Of a stretch of 64,000 nucleotides of DNA, positions 1-9,145 are shown one piece after another (positions within the stretch are counted from its first letter, which is position 1; each line of letters begins with the position of its first letter). A program made the position numbers and the translations under genes. The DNA is taken from assembly GCA_016715965.1 (NCBI GenBank), contig JADJXG010000001.1, positions 1,059,501-1,123,500 on the forward strand, in the 5' to 3' direction. The notes under the pieces are model-generated. The model saw only the letters and a list, made by a program, of their open reading frames with translations. It was not told where the DNA came from and made no database searches. Origin of the DNA: Saprospiraceae bacterium (GTDB taxonomy: Bacteria; Bacteroidota; Bacteroidia; Chitinophagales; Saprospiraceae).

Positions 1-1
1 G

Positions 2-1432
2 GAAGATTTTCCGGATGTTCAGATTTTTAAACTGGAGCAAAATTACAGGAGCACAAATCATATTGTTCAGGCTGCCAATGATGTGATCACCTTCAATGCC
101 AAGCAAATCAAAAAAGAAATCTGGACCGAAAAAAAAGAAGGCCACAAAATAAAACTGATCAAATCGGCCTCCGACAACGAAGAAGGCCGAAAGGTAGCAG
201 ATTATGTCGTCGAATTAAAAAACAGATACCACCTGAAGAATTCGGATATCTGCATCCTCTATCGCACCAATGCGCAGTCTCGCATTTTTGAAGAACAACT
301 CCGAAGGGTAAACATCAGTTATAAAGTGTTTGGCGGACTTTCTTTTTATCAGAGAAAAGAGGTCAAGGATCTGTTGGGCTACATGAGACTGGTCTCCAAT
401 CCGAAAGACAACGAGGCTTTCAAGCGAATTATCAACTATCCGAAAAGAGGAATCGGCGACAGCACCATCGACAAATTACAGGAGATCAGTACAGAACAAC
501 AATGGTCCCTGTTTGAAAGCATACCCGCCTTTGCAGGATCTGGTAGAGCTTCCCAAAATCTGATCAACTTCCGCAACATGCTACTTCAAATGCAGGATGT
601 TGCAAACAAAAACTCTGCTTACGATGCAGCTTTGTACATTTACAAAACTTCCGGCATCGCTCAGGAACTAAAGCAGGACATGACCCAGGAGGGTATCTCC
701 AGAATCGAAAACATTACCGCACTATTGGACGGTATCAAAGATTTTACAGATAACGACGAACTAACCGGTGATTTGCCAATCGACAAGTCGCTGGCCACCT
801 ACCTACAAAGCATCGCCCTGATCTCCGAGTTGGATAGCGAAACAGAAAACAGAGACTACCTTACTCTTATGTCGGTGCATTCGGCCAAAGGTCTGGAGTT
901 TGATGCGGTCATTGTGGGCGGACTTGAAGAAAATCTTTTTCCTTCCTACATGTCGATGAATTCTGCCGAACAACTCGATGAGGAAAGACGATTGTTTTAT
1001 GTAGCCATTACCAGGGCGCGTCAATTTTTGGCCTTGAGCTATGCAAATTCAAGGTATTTCTTTGGTAACCTGAGAATGAACGAACCCAGCCGCTTTATTG
1101 AAGAAATTGATCAGAGCAGATATGAAATCGACAAGACTTCCCGTGGCCTGGTCTTTCACCTTTCCGAAGAACCTGTGACGCCCAAATCGAGATATATAGA
1201 GCGCAAACCGGCTGAAATCAAACACCATCCCCTGCTCACCAATTTTAAACCCAGTGAAGCAGGCCAAATTCAAACAGGCATGAAAGTATTGCATCAAAAA
1301 TTTGGAGAAGGCAAAGTCATCCAGGTCGAAGGCAGCTCTGACAATAGGATCGCCACGATCTACTTTGCTGAAGTGGATAATCCGCAGCGAAAAATAGTTC
1401 TTAAATTTGCCAAACTTCAGATACTCAATTGA
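2..1432 (+). CDS. pcrA: UvrD/PcrA-type DNA helicase, C-terminal part (5' end outside window)
   Basis: Superfamily 1A 3'-5' DNA helicase for repair and replication-conflict resolution. The reading frame is open to the left edge, so the true start lies upstream; 476 residues are visible. Motifs in order: LEQNYRST (motif IV) at residues 16-23, LMSVHSAKGLEFD (motif V) near 290, and ERRLFYVAITRAR (motif VI) near 325. The C-terminus carries the GMKVLHQKFGEGKV module typical of the PcrA tail, which in studied species contacts RNA polymerase. The missing N-terminal half would hold Walker A and motifs Ia-III. The stop overlaps the start of the next gene by 4 nt, so the two may be co-translated. uvrD and pcrA cannot be separated by sequence here; the tail favours PcrA. 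Confidence 0.93.
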   Translation, partial: EDFPDVQIFKLEQNYRSTNHIVQAANDVITFNAKQIKKEIWTEKKEGHKIKLIKSASDNEEGRKVADYVVELKNRYHLKNSDICILYRTNAQSRIFEEQLRRVNISYKVFGGLSFYQRKEVKDLLGYMRLVSNPKDNEAFKRIINYPKRGIGDSTIDKLQEISTEQQWSLFESIPAFAGSGRASQNLINFRNMLLQMQDVANKNSAYDAALYIYKTSGIAQELKQDMTQEGISRIENITALLDGIKDFTDNDELTGDLPIDKSLATYLQSIALISELDSETENRDYLTLMSVHSAKGLEFDAVIVGGLEENLFPSYMSMNSAEQLDEERRLFYVAITRARQFLALSYANSRYFFGNLRMNEPSRFIEEIDQSRYEIDKTSRGLVFHLSEEPVTPKSRYIERKPAEIKHHPLLTNFKPSEAGQIQTGMKVLHQKFGEGKVIQVEGSSDNRIATIYFAEVDNPQRKIVLKFAKLQILN

Positions 1433-2313
1433 TTCGTTTTTTCGTTTTTTCGTTTTTACATTTATTCGGCTCAAACTTAGACCCTTGTGCCCAATCCATC
1501 CAAATGATTCGATCGTATCCCCTTCCTGAAGAACTCCATGAAATTTCCGGAATCATTAGTCTGGATCAGGGAAAAAGTTTTTTTGCACTCAACGATGGAG
1601 GCAATCCTGCCATTATTTATCATCTGGATGAAACAGGTGAAATCTTGCGTCGCATTAAGATTAAGAACGCAATCAACATTGATTGGGAAGAATTGACCAC
1701 AGACTTTGTGCACCATGTATTTATCGCAGACACCGGCGACAATAAAAGAAAAAGACCCAAAAAACAAATTTATAAAATAAAAATCGAAGAACTGTTGAAA
1801 TTCGATACTGTCACCGCTAAAAAAATAGACTTTTATTTTTTTTCAGAAGATAAAAAATCCACCCGGGAAGATACCCTTAAAACATACGATATCGAAGCCA
1901 TGTATTGGTTTGATCATTCCCTCTACTTTTTCTCCAAAAACTGGAACAAGAAGAAAAGTCCACGGACCCGATTGTACAAAGCAGATCCTGACAATTCCCA
2001 TCAGATTCTGAGACCAGAATTTACCAAAACATATACGCACCGATTCTATCTGGAAAGCCAAATTACCGGTGCTTGTACAGATCCTCTTTCACAAAAAGTC
2101 TATCTCCTCACCAGTACCGAGATCTTTGAAATGGATCCATATCAAACAGAAGATAAATGGCTGAGCCACAAATTTAATTTTATCAGCCAAAAAGAGGCCA
2201 TCTGCTGTTATAAAAAAAATCATTTTGTCGTTGCCCAGGAAAAAAACAGAAGGATGAATCAATCGGCACAAATTCATTACATTCAAATGAATCCATCGGA
2301 AGAAAAAAATTAA
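1429..2313 (+). CDS. Secreted propeller-like protein of unknown function
   Basis: 294 residues. The N-terminus is hydrophobic (FFVFSFLHLFG) and ends in a plausible signal-peptidase site after CAQS, so export is expected. The rest shows recurring beta-rich blocks with the landmarks ALNDGGN, HVFIADTGDN and YDIEAMYWF, resembling the repeated blades of beta-propellers in SdiA-regulated/esterase-like families. I cannot assign a reaction. The start is TTG overlapping the helicase stop; no better ATG lies upstream, and a start at internal Met26 would remove the signal peptide. The gene is very A-rich around codons 100-150 (lysine-rich stretch). Confidence 0.7.
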   Translation: MIRFFVFSFLHLFGSNLDPCAQSIQMIRSYPLPEELHEISGIISLDQGKSFFALNDGGNPAIIYHLDETGEILRRIKIKNAINIDWEELTTDFVHHVFIADTGDNKRKRPKKQIYKIKIEELLKFDTVTAKKIDFYFFSEDKKSTREDTLKTYDIEAMYWFDHSLYFFSKNWNKKKSPRTRLYKADPDNSHQILRPEFTKTYTHRFYLESQITGACTDPLSQKVYLLTSTEIFEMDPYQTEDKWLSHKFNFISQKEAICCYKKNHFVVAQEKNRRMNQSAQIHYIQMNPSEEKN

Positions 2314-2360
2314 TATTTAATGATAGGATGCAATTTGTAAATTCATAAATCGAAAATCCA

Positions 2361-3512
2361 GTGGATATTTATCAAAGAACAGGAAGATGGAAATGGTATC
2401 TCGCCATTTTGGGCATTGTGATCACCGTTGCTCCGCTGTATTACTCAAACCACCTGGCCAACAACCTTGCAGAAAGAGAAAAAACGCACACCGAACTTTT
2501 GGTCCGCACATTGGAAGAAATGGTCATCAATGCAGACCTGGATATTGATGTCACTTACCACAACGAGGTGCTCCAAAAACTTTCCGACATCCGGGTAGTG
2601 ACGATCAACAACAACAAAGACATTGGGCTGCACAATTATCCTGAGCCCATTGACACCCAAAAAATAGTAAAACGAGTGAAAGCTTCCGGGATAACTCCTC
2701 TGAGCAGTCCGGATTATCAGGCGATCTATTGGGAGTATCCTGATATTTTGACCGAGATTAGTTATCTGCCATGGATCCAAATGATTCTATTGTTGATTTA
2801 TATCGCGATTGCTTACACGGTGTTTAATCTTTCCAGAAAAGAAGAGCAAAATAGGGTTTGGGTAGGGATGGCCAAGGAAACAGCACATCAGCTGGGCACA
2901 CCCATCAGCGGATTAATGGGGTGGATGGATGCCTTAAAAACAAGTCAGGACGATCCCGTGACCAGAGAAGAATTGATCGGTCACATTGAACAGGACATCT
3001 ACAAATTACAACAGGTCTCAGATCGGTTTAGCAAAATAGGATCTGTGCCAGAACTCAAAGCGACATCCATTAAATCAGAATGTCTTGCCGCATTAAATTA
3101 CATGCATCCGAGAGCAGCCCGAAAAATTCAGTTTAAAGGACCTTCTGAAGATACCCACGATTATCAGGTGATGCTCAATTCGAATTTGTTTTCATGGGTC
3201 TTGGAAAACCTTTTGAGAAATTCGCTGGATGCAATGGATGACCAGGGCCAAATTGTATTGGACTTATACAAGGATGAAAACATGGTCTGCATCGAAATTA
3301 GCGATACCGGAAAAGGGATCCCGGCAGGATCATGGGAGACCATTTTCCGTCCAGGGTATTCAACCAAATTGAGAGGATGGGGACTGGGATTATCCCTTGC
3401 CCGAAGAATCATCGAAAACTATCACCAGGGCAAAATCTATGTCAAGGATTCAGAACCCGGCCGCGGTACCACCATCAGAATAGAGTTGAAAGAGGCAGAC
3501 AACAGAATCTGA
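2361..3512 (+). CDS. Membrane sensor histidine kinase
   Basis: 383 residues. One TM segment lies near 13-32 and a second near 137-157, bracketing a periplasmic sensor of about 100 residues. The dimerisation/phosphoacceptor helix has AKETAHQLGTP (His about 178), a variant H-box common in Bacteroidota kinases. The ATPase domain shows the N-box LENLLRNSLDAM, DTGKGIP (G1) and GWGLGLSLARRI (G2), then GRGTTIRIEL at the end. No response regulator gene is adjacent, so the partner must lie elsewhere (an orphan kinase). The start is GTG, 47 nt after the preceding stop. Function is confident; the signal is unknown. Confidence 0.88.
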   Translation: MDIYQRTGRWKWYLAILGIVITVAPLYYSNHLANNLAEREKTHTELLVRTLEEMVINADLDIDVTYHNEVLQKLSDIRVVTINNNKDIGLHNYPEPIDTQKIVKRVKASGITPLSSPDYQAIYWEYPDILTEISYLPWIQMILLLIYIAIAYTVFNLSRKEEQNRVWVGMAKETAHQLGTPISGLMGWMDALKTSQDDPVTREELIGHIEQDIYKLQQVSDRFSKIGSVPELKATSIKSECLAALNYMHPRAARKIQFKGPSEDTHDYQVMLNSNLFSWVLENLLRNSLDAMDDQGQIVLDLYKDENMVCIEISDTGKGIPAGSWETIFRPGYSTKLRGWGLGLSLARRIIENYHQGKIYVKDSEPGRGTTIRIELKEADNRI

Positions 3513-3718
3513 ACGGACGAGGATATCTTTGACTGCATCCATTAGAGAATCACCTTCCCATATTCGCCACATTAAAATGGATTATCCCCCTTTTTCCGGT
3601 CCATCTTCTGCATGTCCAAAATGAAAGGTTCTTTTTCCTTCCACCTATATTTCACCAATTAAAAAGGGCAAAATGAAATCCATTGCCGGGCGATGAAAAA
3701 ATGAAATGCCCTCAACGA

Positions 3719-3747
3719 AAAAGTCCCGCTGAAACCAGCAGGACTTT
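3719..3747. terminator. Hairpin, possible bidirectional terminator
   Basis: Near-perfect stem AAGTCCCGCTG / CAGCAGGACTT with a 4-nt AAAC loop. On the minus strand it is followed by a run of T. It lies about 200 nt after the histidine kinase stop and could end transcription from either side. Confidence 0.5.
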
Positions 3748-3831
3748 GTCTTTCGTTTTGAAATAGATTTATCCGAGAAAAACTTGTGATACTTTTTTAT
3801 TAGAGTTATAAATGTTTGCGCTCTTTAAAGG

Positions 3832-3863
3832 AAATAGCCAGCTGTGATCGCAACTGGCTATTT
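3832..3863. terminator. Hairpin, possible terminator
   Basis: Perfect 10-bp stem AAATAGCCAG / CTGGCTATTT around a 12-nt loop, in the gene-free stretch 3513-4280. The U-tract is poor, so the terminator role is uncertain. Confidence 0.35.
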
Positions 3864-3864
3864 A

Positions 3865-4014
3865 TTAATCCCATGAACATATCCAAACTAACTTACCTTT
3901 ATCTATCATGAAAAATTTACTCACTTTGGAATCGGATCCGTTCAACTTGTTAATAGAAGCCATCTCTTTGAGACGGCTTCCTATTAACAAATTTTTAATC
4001 CCATGAACATATCC
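3865..4014. repeat. 20-bp direct repeat pair flanking a long palindrome
   Basis: The 20-mer TTAATCCCATGAACATATCC occurs at 3865-3884 and 3995-4014. Between them, 3947-3990 forms a palindrome with arms TTGTTAATAGAAGCC and GGCTTCCTATTAACAA. The rest of the 770-bp gene-free stretch 3513-4280 is unremarkable, with a very AT-rich tract at 4140-4260. No gene can be supported here; a 60-codon minus-strand ORF across the repeats looks accidental. Confidence 0.5.
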
Positions 4015-4280
4015 GATTTTAACGGTCGCTGATACTTTTACCAGCATTCTGATTGTATTTCTTCCCTTTGTCTACAATCACAGTACAATGATCCGACGAT
4101 ATTCTTCCGTCCACAAGTACAAAAAAAGGCCCTTGTCATATATAATTATATTATATATTTTATTTTTATAATGTATAATACATTAATAATAAATAATATA
4201 ATAAATTTACCTTTTTGAAATTAGCAATAAATTGTACTAATTAAATTAATTTTTGACCTCTTTTGTGGTTCAAATTTTTT

Positions 4281-5378
4281 TTAAAAAGGGCTCAAAACGT
4301 CTGGATTTTTTAAATAACTCGTGTCAATCAGGGTCTGCAGGAACGCCAAAACCTTGTTTTTTTGACGTACGTTCAGTACCAGGTTGGCAACATTGGGGTC
4401 CAGATTAGGGGCTTGTTTTACTTGTTGGGTGTAGTGGTCCATGACTTCATCGATGGTTTTGAATCTTCCATCATGCATATAAGGTGCTGTCAGATGCCAG
4501 TTGAAAAGGGTCGTGGCCTTGAATCGACCACTGTCCAAAGGTATTCCGGTAATGGCTCCTCTGCCCGGGTCCGGAAAATCTGATCCAAGCTTTGCAGGAT
4601 CCAATCCATTGTTGAAATAATCACTGGACTGAAAGCTGGGAAAAGCATGACAGTGACCGCATTGAGCGTCTGGAAGGGAAGGGTTGGTATTAAAAAACAT
4701 TTCCATCCCATCCTGTTCGTCCGGATCAAAGAAGGTTTTACCCTCCAACTGCTTGGCGTATCTGCTTTCTCCTCCGGTGATCAGGATTCTTTGAAACTGC
4801 GCCAATGCTTTAGCTGCCAATTCTTTCCTAATCTCAGACCGGTCACTGATTCCAAAAGCCTTTCGAAACATGGCTGGATACGCCGCATGTCTTTTCAATT
4901 TTTGCTCCACCTTGGGCCAGGATTCGTGCAATTCGATAGGATTCTCTACCGGCTCAAGGGCTTGAGTCTCTAAATCCGCACTGCGGCCATCCCAAAACAA
5001 ACCCTTTGAAAAATAAGCCACATTCAGCAATGACATACTGCTGCGATGACCCATTTGACCTGTGACTCCTGTGCTGAATGCCTTCCCATCCGTAAAGGCA
5101 AATTCAGGGCGGTGGCAACTGGCGCATGACATACTCGAATCCGACGACAAAATAGGATCGTAAAACAAGTGTCGTCCGAGTTGGACCCCATCATAGGTCA
5201 AAGGATTGGCCGGATTGTCTGGTAAGGGATTGAAAAAAAAAGGGACTTTTACTTCGTAGGCCTTGGGTTCATACTGAATCCCCGTTAAGTCTCCTTCATT
5301 GGAATCTCCTCCACAGGAAATAACCACCAACATCCATGAAAAGAGAAAAAAAAGACGAGTTATGATCCCAAAACCCAT
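4281..5378 (-). CDS. Di-heme cytochrome c peroxidase family lipoprotein (MbnH/MauG-like)
   Basis: 365 residues. A lipoprotein signal (VVISC, Cys about 22) predicts membrane anchoring on the periplasmic or outer face. Two c-type heme motifs are present: CASCH near 105 and CGHCH near 246. LFYDPILSSD, FWDGR and PYMHDGRF are hallmarks of the bacterial cytochrome c peroxidase/MauG superfamily. Eleven nt upstream on the same strand is an MbnP-like gene. In methanotrophs MbnH is a di-heme enzyme that oxidises a tryptophan of its copper-binding partner MbnP, so this pair probably works alike (inference). A classical hydrogen-peroxide-detoxifying peroxidase is the alternative. Confidence 0.85.
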   Translation of the reverse strand: MGFGIITRLFFLFSWMLVVISCGGDSNEGDLTGIQYEPKAYEVKVPFFFNPLPDNPANPLTYDGVQLGRHLFYDPILSSDSSMSCASCHRPEFAFTDGKAFSTGVTGQMGHRSSMSLLNVAYFSKGLFWDGRSADLETQALEPVENPIELHESWPKVEQKLKRHAAYPAMFRKAFGISDRSEIRKELAAKALAQFQRILITGGESRYAKQLEGKTFFDPDEQDGMEMFFNTNPSLPDAQCGHCHAFPSFQSSDYFNNGLDPAKLGSDFPDPGRGAITGIPLDSGRFKATTLFNWHLTAPYMHDGRFKTIDEVMDHYTQQVKQAPNLDPNVANLVLNVRQKNKVLAFLQTLIDTSYLKNPDVLSPF

Positions 5379-5388
5379 TGCTCATTTT

Positions 5389-6135
5389 CTAAGGTAAGTA
5401 CAAAAATGCAGACCTGAATCGATCCATAAAACGATTCATAAAATCACCTCCTTCATGTATAATCGGGTCCTGATAAATATTCACAAACTCAGATGAGCTG
5501 CCCAAAATTTTCTGATGGTCCATTTTGAATTCAATTTTAAATGTTGATCCATCCACAATATTCATCTGTACAGGAAATTCAATCAATTTGTACACCTCAT
5601 CAAATCCTGAATGGTAGGCAAATTTTGCCTGCTGCGTTCCATTTTCCAATGTACCTTCTGTTTTAGAAAAAATATAAGAATCCCATCCGGCCCAATAGTG
5701 ATCACCTTGACCCAACGGATTGGAACTTGCAAAATCCTTCGGTGTTTTTGCATTGAGACCGGCTGGCAACCCAACTCCAAATCGAATGGACTTGTAATTT
5801 CCCGGAGGTAGGTTTCCAAGATGAAGCTCCAAACCATCTTCAGCATTTTTGAGATTGAAGTGGTGATTCTGCAAATTGACAAACAAGGAGTTTTCTACAT
5901 CGAGATCCAGCCAATTCCCATTTTGATCCTGAACAGCCAATTCACTCAGAAAAAATTCTGATTTGGTGATTGTAATCTTCGATCCATCAAAATAATCGTA
6001 AATCTGACCCATCACCAAAGGACTGTCTCCATAACTGCCTTTGATGACCATTTTTAATTGTCCTGATGGATCAATGGTACTACATGCCTGAATCCATACA
6101 GTCAAAACAAAAATCCACAATACCCAATTCTTCAT
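5389..6135 (-). CDS. MbnP-like copper-associated lipoprotein
   Basis: 248 residues from the chosen ATG at 6135; the frame also opens at 6183, but only the later start gives a clean lipoprotein signal (MKNWVLWIFVLTVWIQAC). The body matches the MbnP-family layout: an early KITITKSEFFLSELAV block, the LPPGNYKSIRFGVGLP block in the middle, the DHYWAGWDSYIFSKTEG block, and a beta-rich end. MbnP proteins bind copper in the periplasm and are modified by the di-heme partner. It is the first gene of a two-gene unit with the downstream di-heme cytochrome (10-nt gap). No methanobactin biosynthesis gene is visible in the window. Confidence 0.75.
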   Translation of the reverse strand: MKNWVLWIFVLTVWIQACSTIDPSGQLKMVIKGSYGDSPLVMGQIYDYFDGSKITITKSEFFLSELAVQDQNGNWLDLDVENSLFVNLQNHHFNLKNAEDGLELHLGNLPPGNYKSIRFGVGLPAGLNAKTPKDFASSNPLGQGDHYWAGWDSYIFSKTEGTLENGTQQAKFAYHSGFDEVYKLIEFPVQMNIVDGSTFKIEFKMDHQKILGSSSEFVNIYQDPIIHEGGDFMNRFMDRFRSAFLYLP

Positions 6136-6191
6136 CGATCTGTTTTGTTTTAAAACGCAGATCACTGAAACTTTGTTCTTCAAGCGAAGGC

Positions 6192-7019
6192 TTACTTTTT
6201 GGATTGAAGCTCCGCCAGATAATCTGACAGAATTTTACGGACAAGGTTCTTGACCTGAACCGAGAATTCTTTTTCAAGAATCCAATGGTAATAATTGCGA
6301 TCCTCGTATAAGATTTTGGCCACAGGTTTGCCAATGTGTTTGCCAAAATTAAAGACAATTTCACCTGCTTCATTGTATCTCAACCTTTGTGTGGCGTCCA
6401 ATATTTTTTGATCGTTGGTAAATTCATGCAATGCCTGGACATTGTTCTGAACAGGCTTCGAAATAATCTCACCACCTTCTTCTTCAAGATCAATGTCACG
6501 GTATTTCTCCAACTGTCCCTGCAATACCTCAATCGTCGCCTTGACATCTGCCATCGCATCATGGGCTTGTTGTATTTCTTTTCCACAATAAAACTGATAT
6601 GCAGCACGTAAAGTGCGGGGTTCCATTTTGTAAAAAATTCTCTGCACGTCGATCAACCTGCGATTTTCTACATCAAATTCAATTCCGCATCTCGCAAATT
6701 CTTCCATTAGAATGGGTACATCAAATCGATTGGAATTGTATCCCGCCAGATCCGCATCACCAATAAAAGAAAAAATTTCTTCAGCCAGTTCTTCGAATTT
6801 GGGTTGATGGATTAAATCTTCAGGGGTGATACCGTGAATTTTGATGGACTCTTCAGAAATGGGAATGCCGGGATGGATCAAAAACATTTTTTCTTCCGGT
6901 GTATCTGATCCGGGCTTAAATTTAACCATGGCAATCTGGAGAATTCGGTCTCTCAGCACGTGCAAACCAGTGGTCTCAACATCAATAAATACAAGTTCTT
7001 TGGACAATTCAAATGTCAT
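6192..7019 (-). CDS. DEDDh 3'-5' exonuclease, DNA polymerase III epsilon-like
   Basis: 275 residues, cytoplasmic. Exonuclease motifs: ExoI FIDVETTGL (Asp13, Glu15), ExoII GYNSNRFDVPIL, ExoIII HDAMADV with the catalytic His-Asp. After the exonuclease (to about 170) comes a C-terminal module with NFGKHIGKPV and YYHWIL, seen in DnaQ-like proteins of Bacteroidota. It could serve proofreading or DNA/RNA trimming in repair. A TAGTTTTG -7 box lies 19 nt before the start. Confidence 0.85.
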   Translation of the reverse strand: MTFELSKELVFIDVETTGLHVLRDRILQIAMVKFKPGSDTPEEKMFLIHPGIPISEESIKIHGITPEDLIHQPKFEELAEEIFSFIGDADLAGYNSNRFDVPILMEEFARCGIEFDVENRRLIDVQRIFYKMEPRTLRAAYQFYCGKEIQQAHDAMADVKATIEVLQGQLEKYRDIDLEEEGGEIISKPVQNNVQALHEFTNDQKILDATQRLRYNEAGEIVFNFGKHIGKPVAKILYEDRNYYHWILEKEFSVQVKNLVRKILSDYLAELQSKK

Positions 7020-7038
7020 ATTGGGATGATTAAGTCTG

Positions 7039-7046
7039 CAAAACTA
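7039..7046 (-). promoter_or_regulatory. -7 promoter box (TAGTTTTG) for the DnaQ-like gene
   Basis: Matches the Bacteroidota -7 consensus TAnnTTTG on the minus strand, 19 nt upstream of the start at 7019. Confidence 0.55.
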
Positions 7047-7073
7047 AACGATTAATTCAGACAATAATTAGTT

Positions 7074-8282
7074 TTAATGATTGGTCTGCCAATCAATCCT
7101 CTCTTCATGGGTATATTCCTGTCCCCATCGATAAAAGCTAAAGACCATCCAAAACACCGCCAATCCAGGAAACAATAAAACCCACCACGCCGTTGGAAAA
7201 TTTCTTGCACTGTGCATCATATTGCCCAGGCTGATTTCGCCAATCGGCAGACCCAAACCCAAAAATGTAAGGGTGGATTCTGAAAGTACAACACTGCCCA
7301 AAGACATGGCTGCCAGCGGAAACAGGGATTGTACCAAATACGGAATGAGGTGAATAAAAATAATTCTGCGATGGCTCAATCCCAAAGCTTTTAAAGATTC
7401 TACCCATTGCTTGGAACTCTCGCGAATCATCAAAAAGCGGGCGTATCTGGCCATGCTGACAGCAATAAAAAAACCAAACACAAAAACAATAAATACGGTA
7501 TTGGGCGTGGTCACCCAATTGACCAAGAAAAGCAATAAAAACAGGGACGGAAAAGATTTTGTCAATCCAATTCCCGCACTCAGGTAAGAATCCGGATTCC
7601 AGTTGATTCGTTTTTTCAGATTCATTTTCAATTTTGCGATGGGCAGATAAAGCAAAAACAAGAATACCGGAACCCAAAGTGCTGGCCAAAATACCTGTTG
7701 GTGGTGTATCATCACAACAATTATCCATATACAAATCACAATGCCAATGATCCAAAACAAAAAAACCGGCAAAGAAGTATGAATACCTTCCTTGTGATAA
7801 TAAGCCATGACCGCCGCAACAGGAATTCCTACCAAACAACCCAGGAGAACACTGCAAATGGCCAGGAATAGTGATTTTCGAAAGCCATACAGCAAGTTAG
7901 AACCAACGCTTCTACCCAAATCATAACTGCCCAATACATAAATAGGACCTTCAGACTTAAAAGATGGTTTTTGCCATGAATGCAACATGTTGGTTTGATA
8001 TGGATCTGAGACAATGAGTGGCCAGATGGCCCAATCGTAAGGGATACTTTGCCACTTTAGGTCCCGCTCTGACAATGCAGTCTGCAACTCGGATCCCACA
8101 GGTGGATTTTGGCTCCAATAAAATACATACACCCGATCTTTGTAAGAACATAAAATGGGTCTCGGTCCAAGAATGCACTGGCTGCCCATCAAGATCAGAA
8201 CAAAAAGATGGAGGGACAAACTCAACCAGGGTCTTTTTCTCCAGAATGTAATCCAGGAATGAAACAAGGCTCTGGCTTTCAT
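7074..8282 (-). CDS. ABC transporter permease, dipeptide/oligopeptide (DppC/OppC) type
   Basis: 402 residues from ATG 8282; the frame opens 21 codons earlier at a TTG that would run into the divergent promoter, so the ATG is preferred. About six TM segments. The first, near 15-35, is followed by an extracytoplasmic region of about 100 residues. The EAA loop, ESLKALGLSHRRIIFIHLIP, sits near 305 and is the ATPase-coupling site. SESTLTFLGLGLP near the end is typical of OppC/DppC proteins. No partner permease, ATPase or binding protein lies next to it, so it acts with distant subunits or is an orphan. Confidence 0.82.
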   Translation of the reverse strand: MKARALFHSWITFWRKRPWLSLSLHLFVLILMGSQCILGPRPILCSYKDRVYVFYWSQNPPVGSELQTALSERDLKWQSIPYDWAIWPLIVSDPYQTNMLHSWQKPSFKSEGPIYVLGSYDLGRSVGSNLLYGFRKSLFLAICSVLLGCLVGIPVAAVMAYYHKEGIHTSLPVFLFWIIGIVICIWIIVVMIHHQQVFWPALWVPVFLFLLYLPIAKLKMNLKKRINWNPDSYLSAGIGLTKSFPSLFLLLFLVNWVTTPNTVFIVFVFGFFIAVSMARYARFLMIRESSKQWVESLKALGLSHRRIIFIHLIPYLVQSLFPLAAMSLGSVVLSESTLTFLGLGLPIGEISLGNMMHSARNFPTAWWVLLFPGLAVFWMVFSFYRWGQEYTHEERIDWQTNH

Positions 8283-8330
8283 CGAATGTCGAAAGGATAA
8301 GAAGGTGCTGACGAATTTATCGACTTGTTG

Positions 8331-8338
8331 TATCTTTG
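8331..8338 (+). promoter_or_regulatory. -7 promoter box (TATCTTTG) for the LexA-like regulator
   Basis: Perfect TAnnTTTG match ending 18 nt before the ATG at 8357. It lies between two divergent genes. Confidence 0.6.
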
Positions 8339-8356
8339 TAAGCAAACCATCACAAC

Positions 8357-9136
8357 ATGTATTTTTCGGAAAATATTCGTTTTCTGCGTCAAAAATACCA
8401 ATTATCCCAACAAGAGGCAGCAGAACATCTCAACATTCCAAGAACCACTCTTGGAGATTATGAACGCGGTCACACAGAACCCAATATAGAAACTTTGTTG
8501 AAAATTGCGGACTTGTACCAGCTTTCTGTGGAATTGCTTATGAGATTTGATTTGACTGAAACGGGAGCAGATTATTCGGATAAGAAAGGTTTGCGTATCT
8601 TAAGCACCACCGTAGATTCCAGAGGCAGGTCCAATATCGAACTGGTCAGGACGAGGGCCCAGGCAGGATATTTGGAGTCTTTCGAGGACCCAGAATTCAT
8701 TCGTGAGTTGCCCAAAATCCAATTGCCTGGTTTTAAATCTGGTATGTGGTGCAGGGCTTTTGAAATCAGCGGAGACAGCATGGCGCCGCTTCAATCGGGT
8801 AGTCTGGTTATTTGCAGTTATGTGGAAAAATTAAAAGAAATCAAATCCGGCGCAACTTATGTGCTGGTATCCCGCCAAAATGGTTTGGTGTATAAAAGGG
8901 TGTATCCAGATCATAAAACAAAAACCCTTTTGCTTAAATCGGATAACCCCATGTACCCTTCTGTCCGAATCGATATGGAAGACCTGACGGAAATATGGCA
9001 TTATGAAGCACATCTCGCATTTGGAGATCTTTTGGAGGTTTTCCAGTCCTGGAACCAATACCAGCAACAGCTTGTATTGGACAAACTGGATGAGCTAAAC
9101 TTAAATATCAAGCATTTAATGACAAAAAATCATTAA
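8357..9136 (+). CDS. XRE-family regulator with S24/LexA peptidase domain
   Basis: 259 residues. The N-terminal helix-turn-helix (about 5-60) reads LSQQEAAEHLNIPRTTLGDY. The C-terminal S24 domain has an Ala-Gly cleavage-type site in AQAGYL, the catalytic Ser in GDSMAPL, and the likely Lys in GLVYKRVYP. Such proteins self-cleave when RecA is activated and lift repression of SOS or prophage genes. No prophage genes are nearby, so it may regulate itself or chromosomal targets. It is not a standard two-domain LexA: the HTH is of Xre type, as in phage CI. Confidence 0.85.
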   Translation: MYFSENIRFLRQKYQLSQQEAAEHLNIPRTTLGDYERGHTEPNIETLLKIADLYQLSVELLMRFDLTETGADYSDKKGLRILSTTVDSRGRSNIELVRTRAQAGYLESFEDPEFIRELPKIQLPGFKSGMWCRAFEISGDSMAPLQSGSLVICSYVEKLKEIKSGATYVLVSRQNGLVYKRVYPDHKTKTLLLKSDNPMYPSVRIDMEDLTEIWHYEAHLAFGDLLEVFQSWNQYQQQLVLDKLDELNLNIKHLMTKNH

Positions 9137-9145
9137 TTTTGACCC

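Noticed and set aside
3865..4047. 60-codon minus-strand ORF
   Set aside because: It spans the direct repeats and the palindrome, has no ribosome-site support and no family resemblance.
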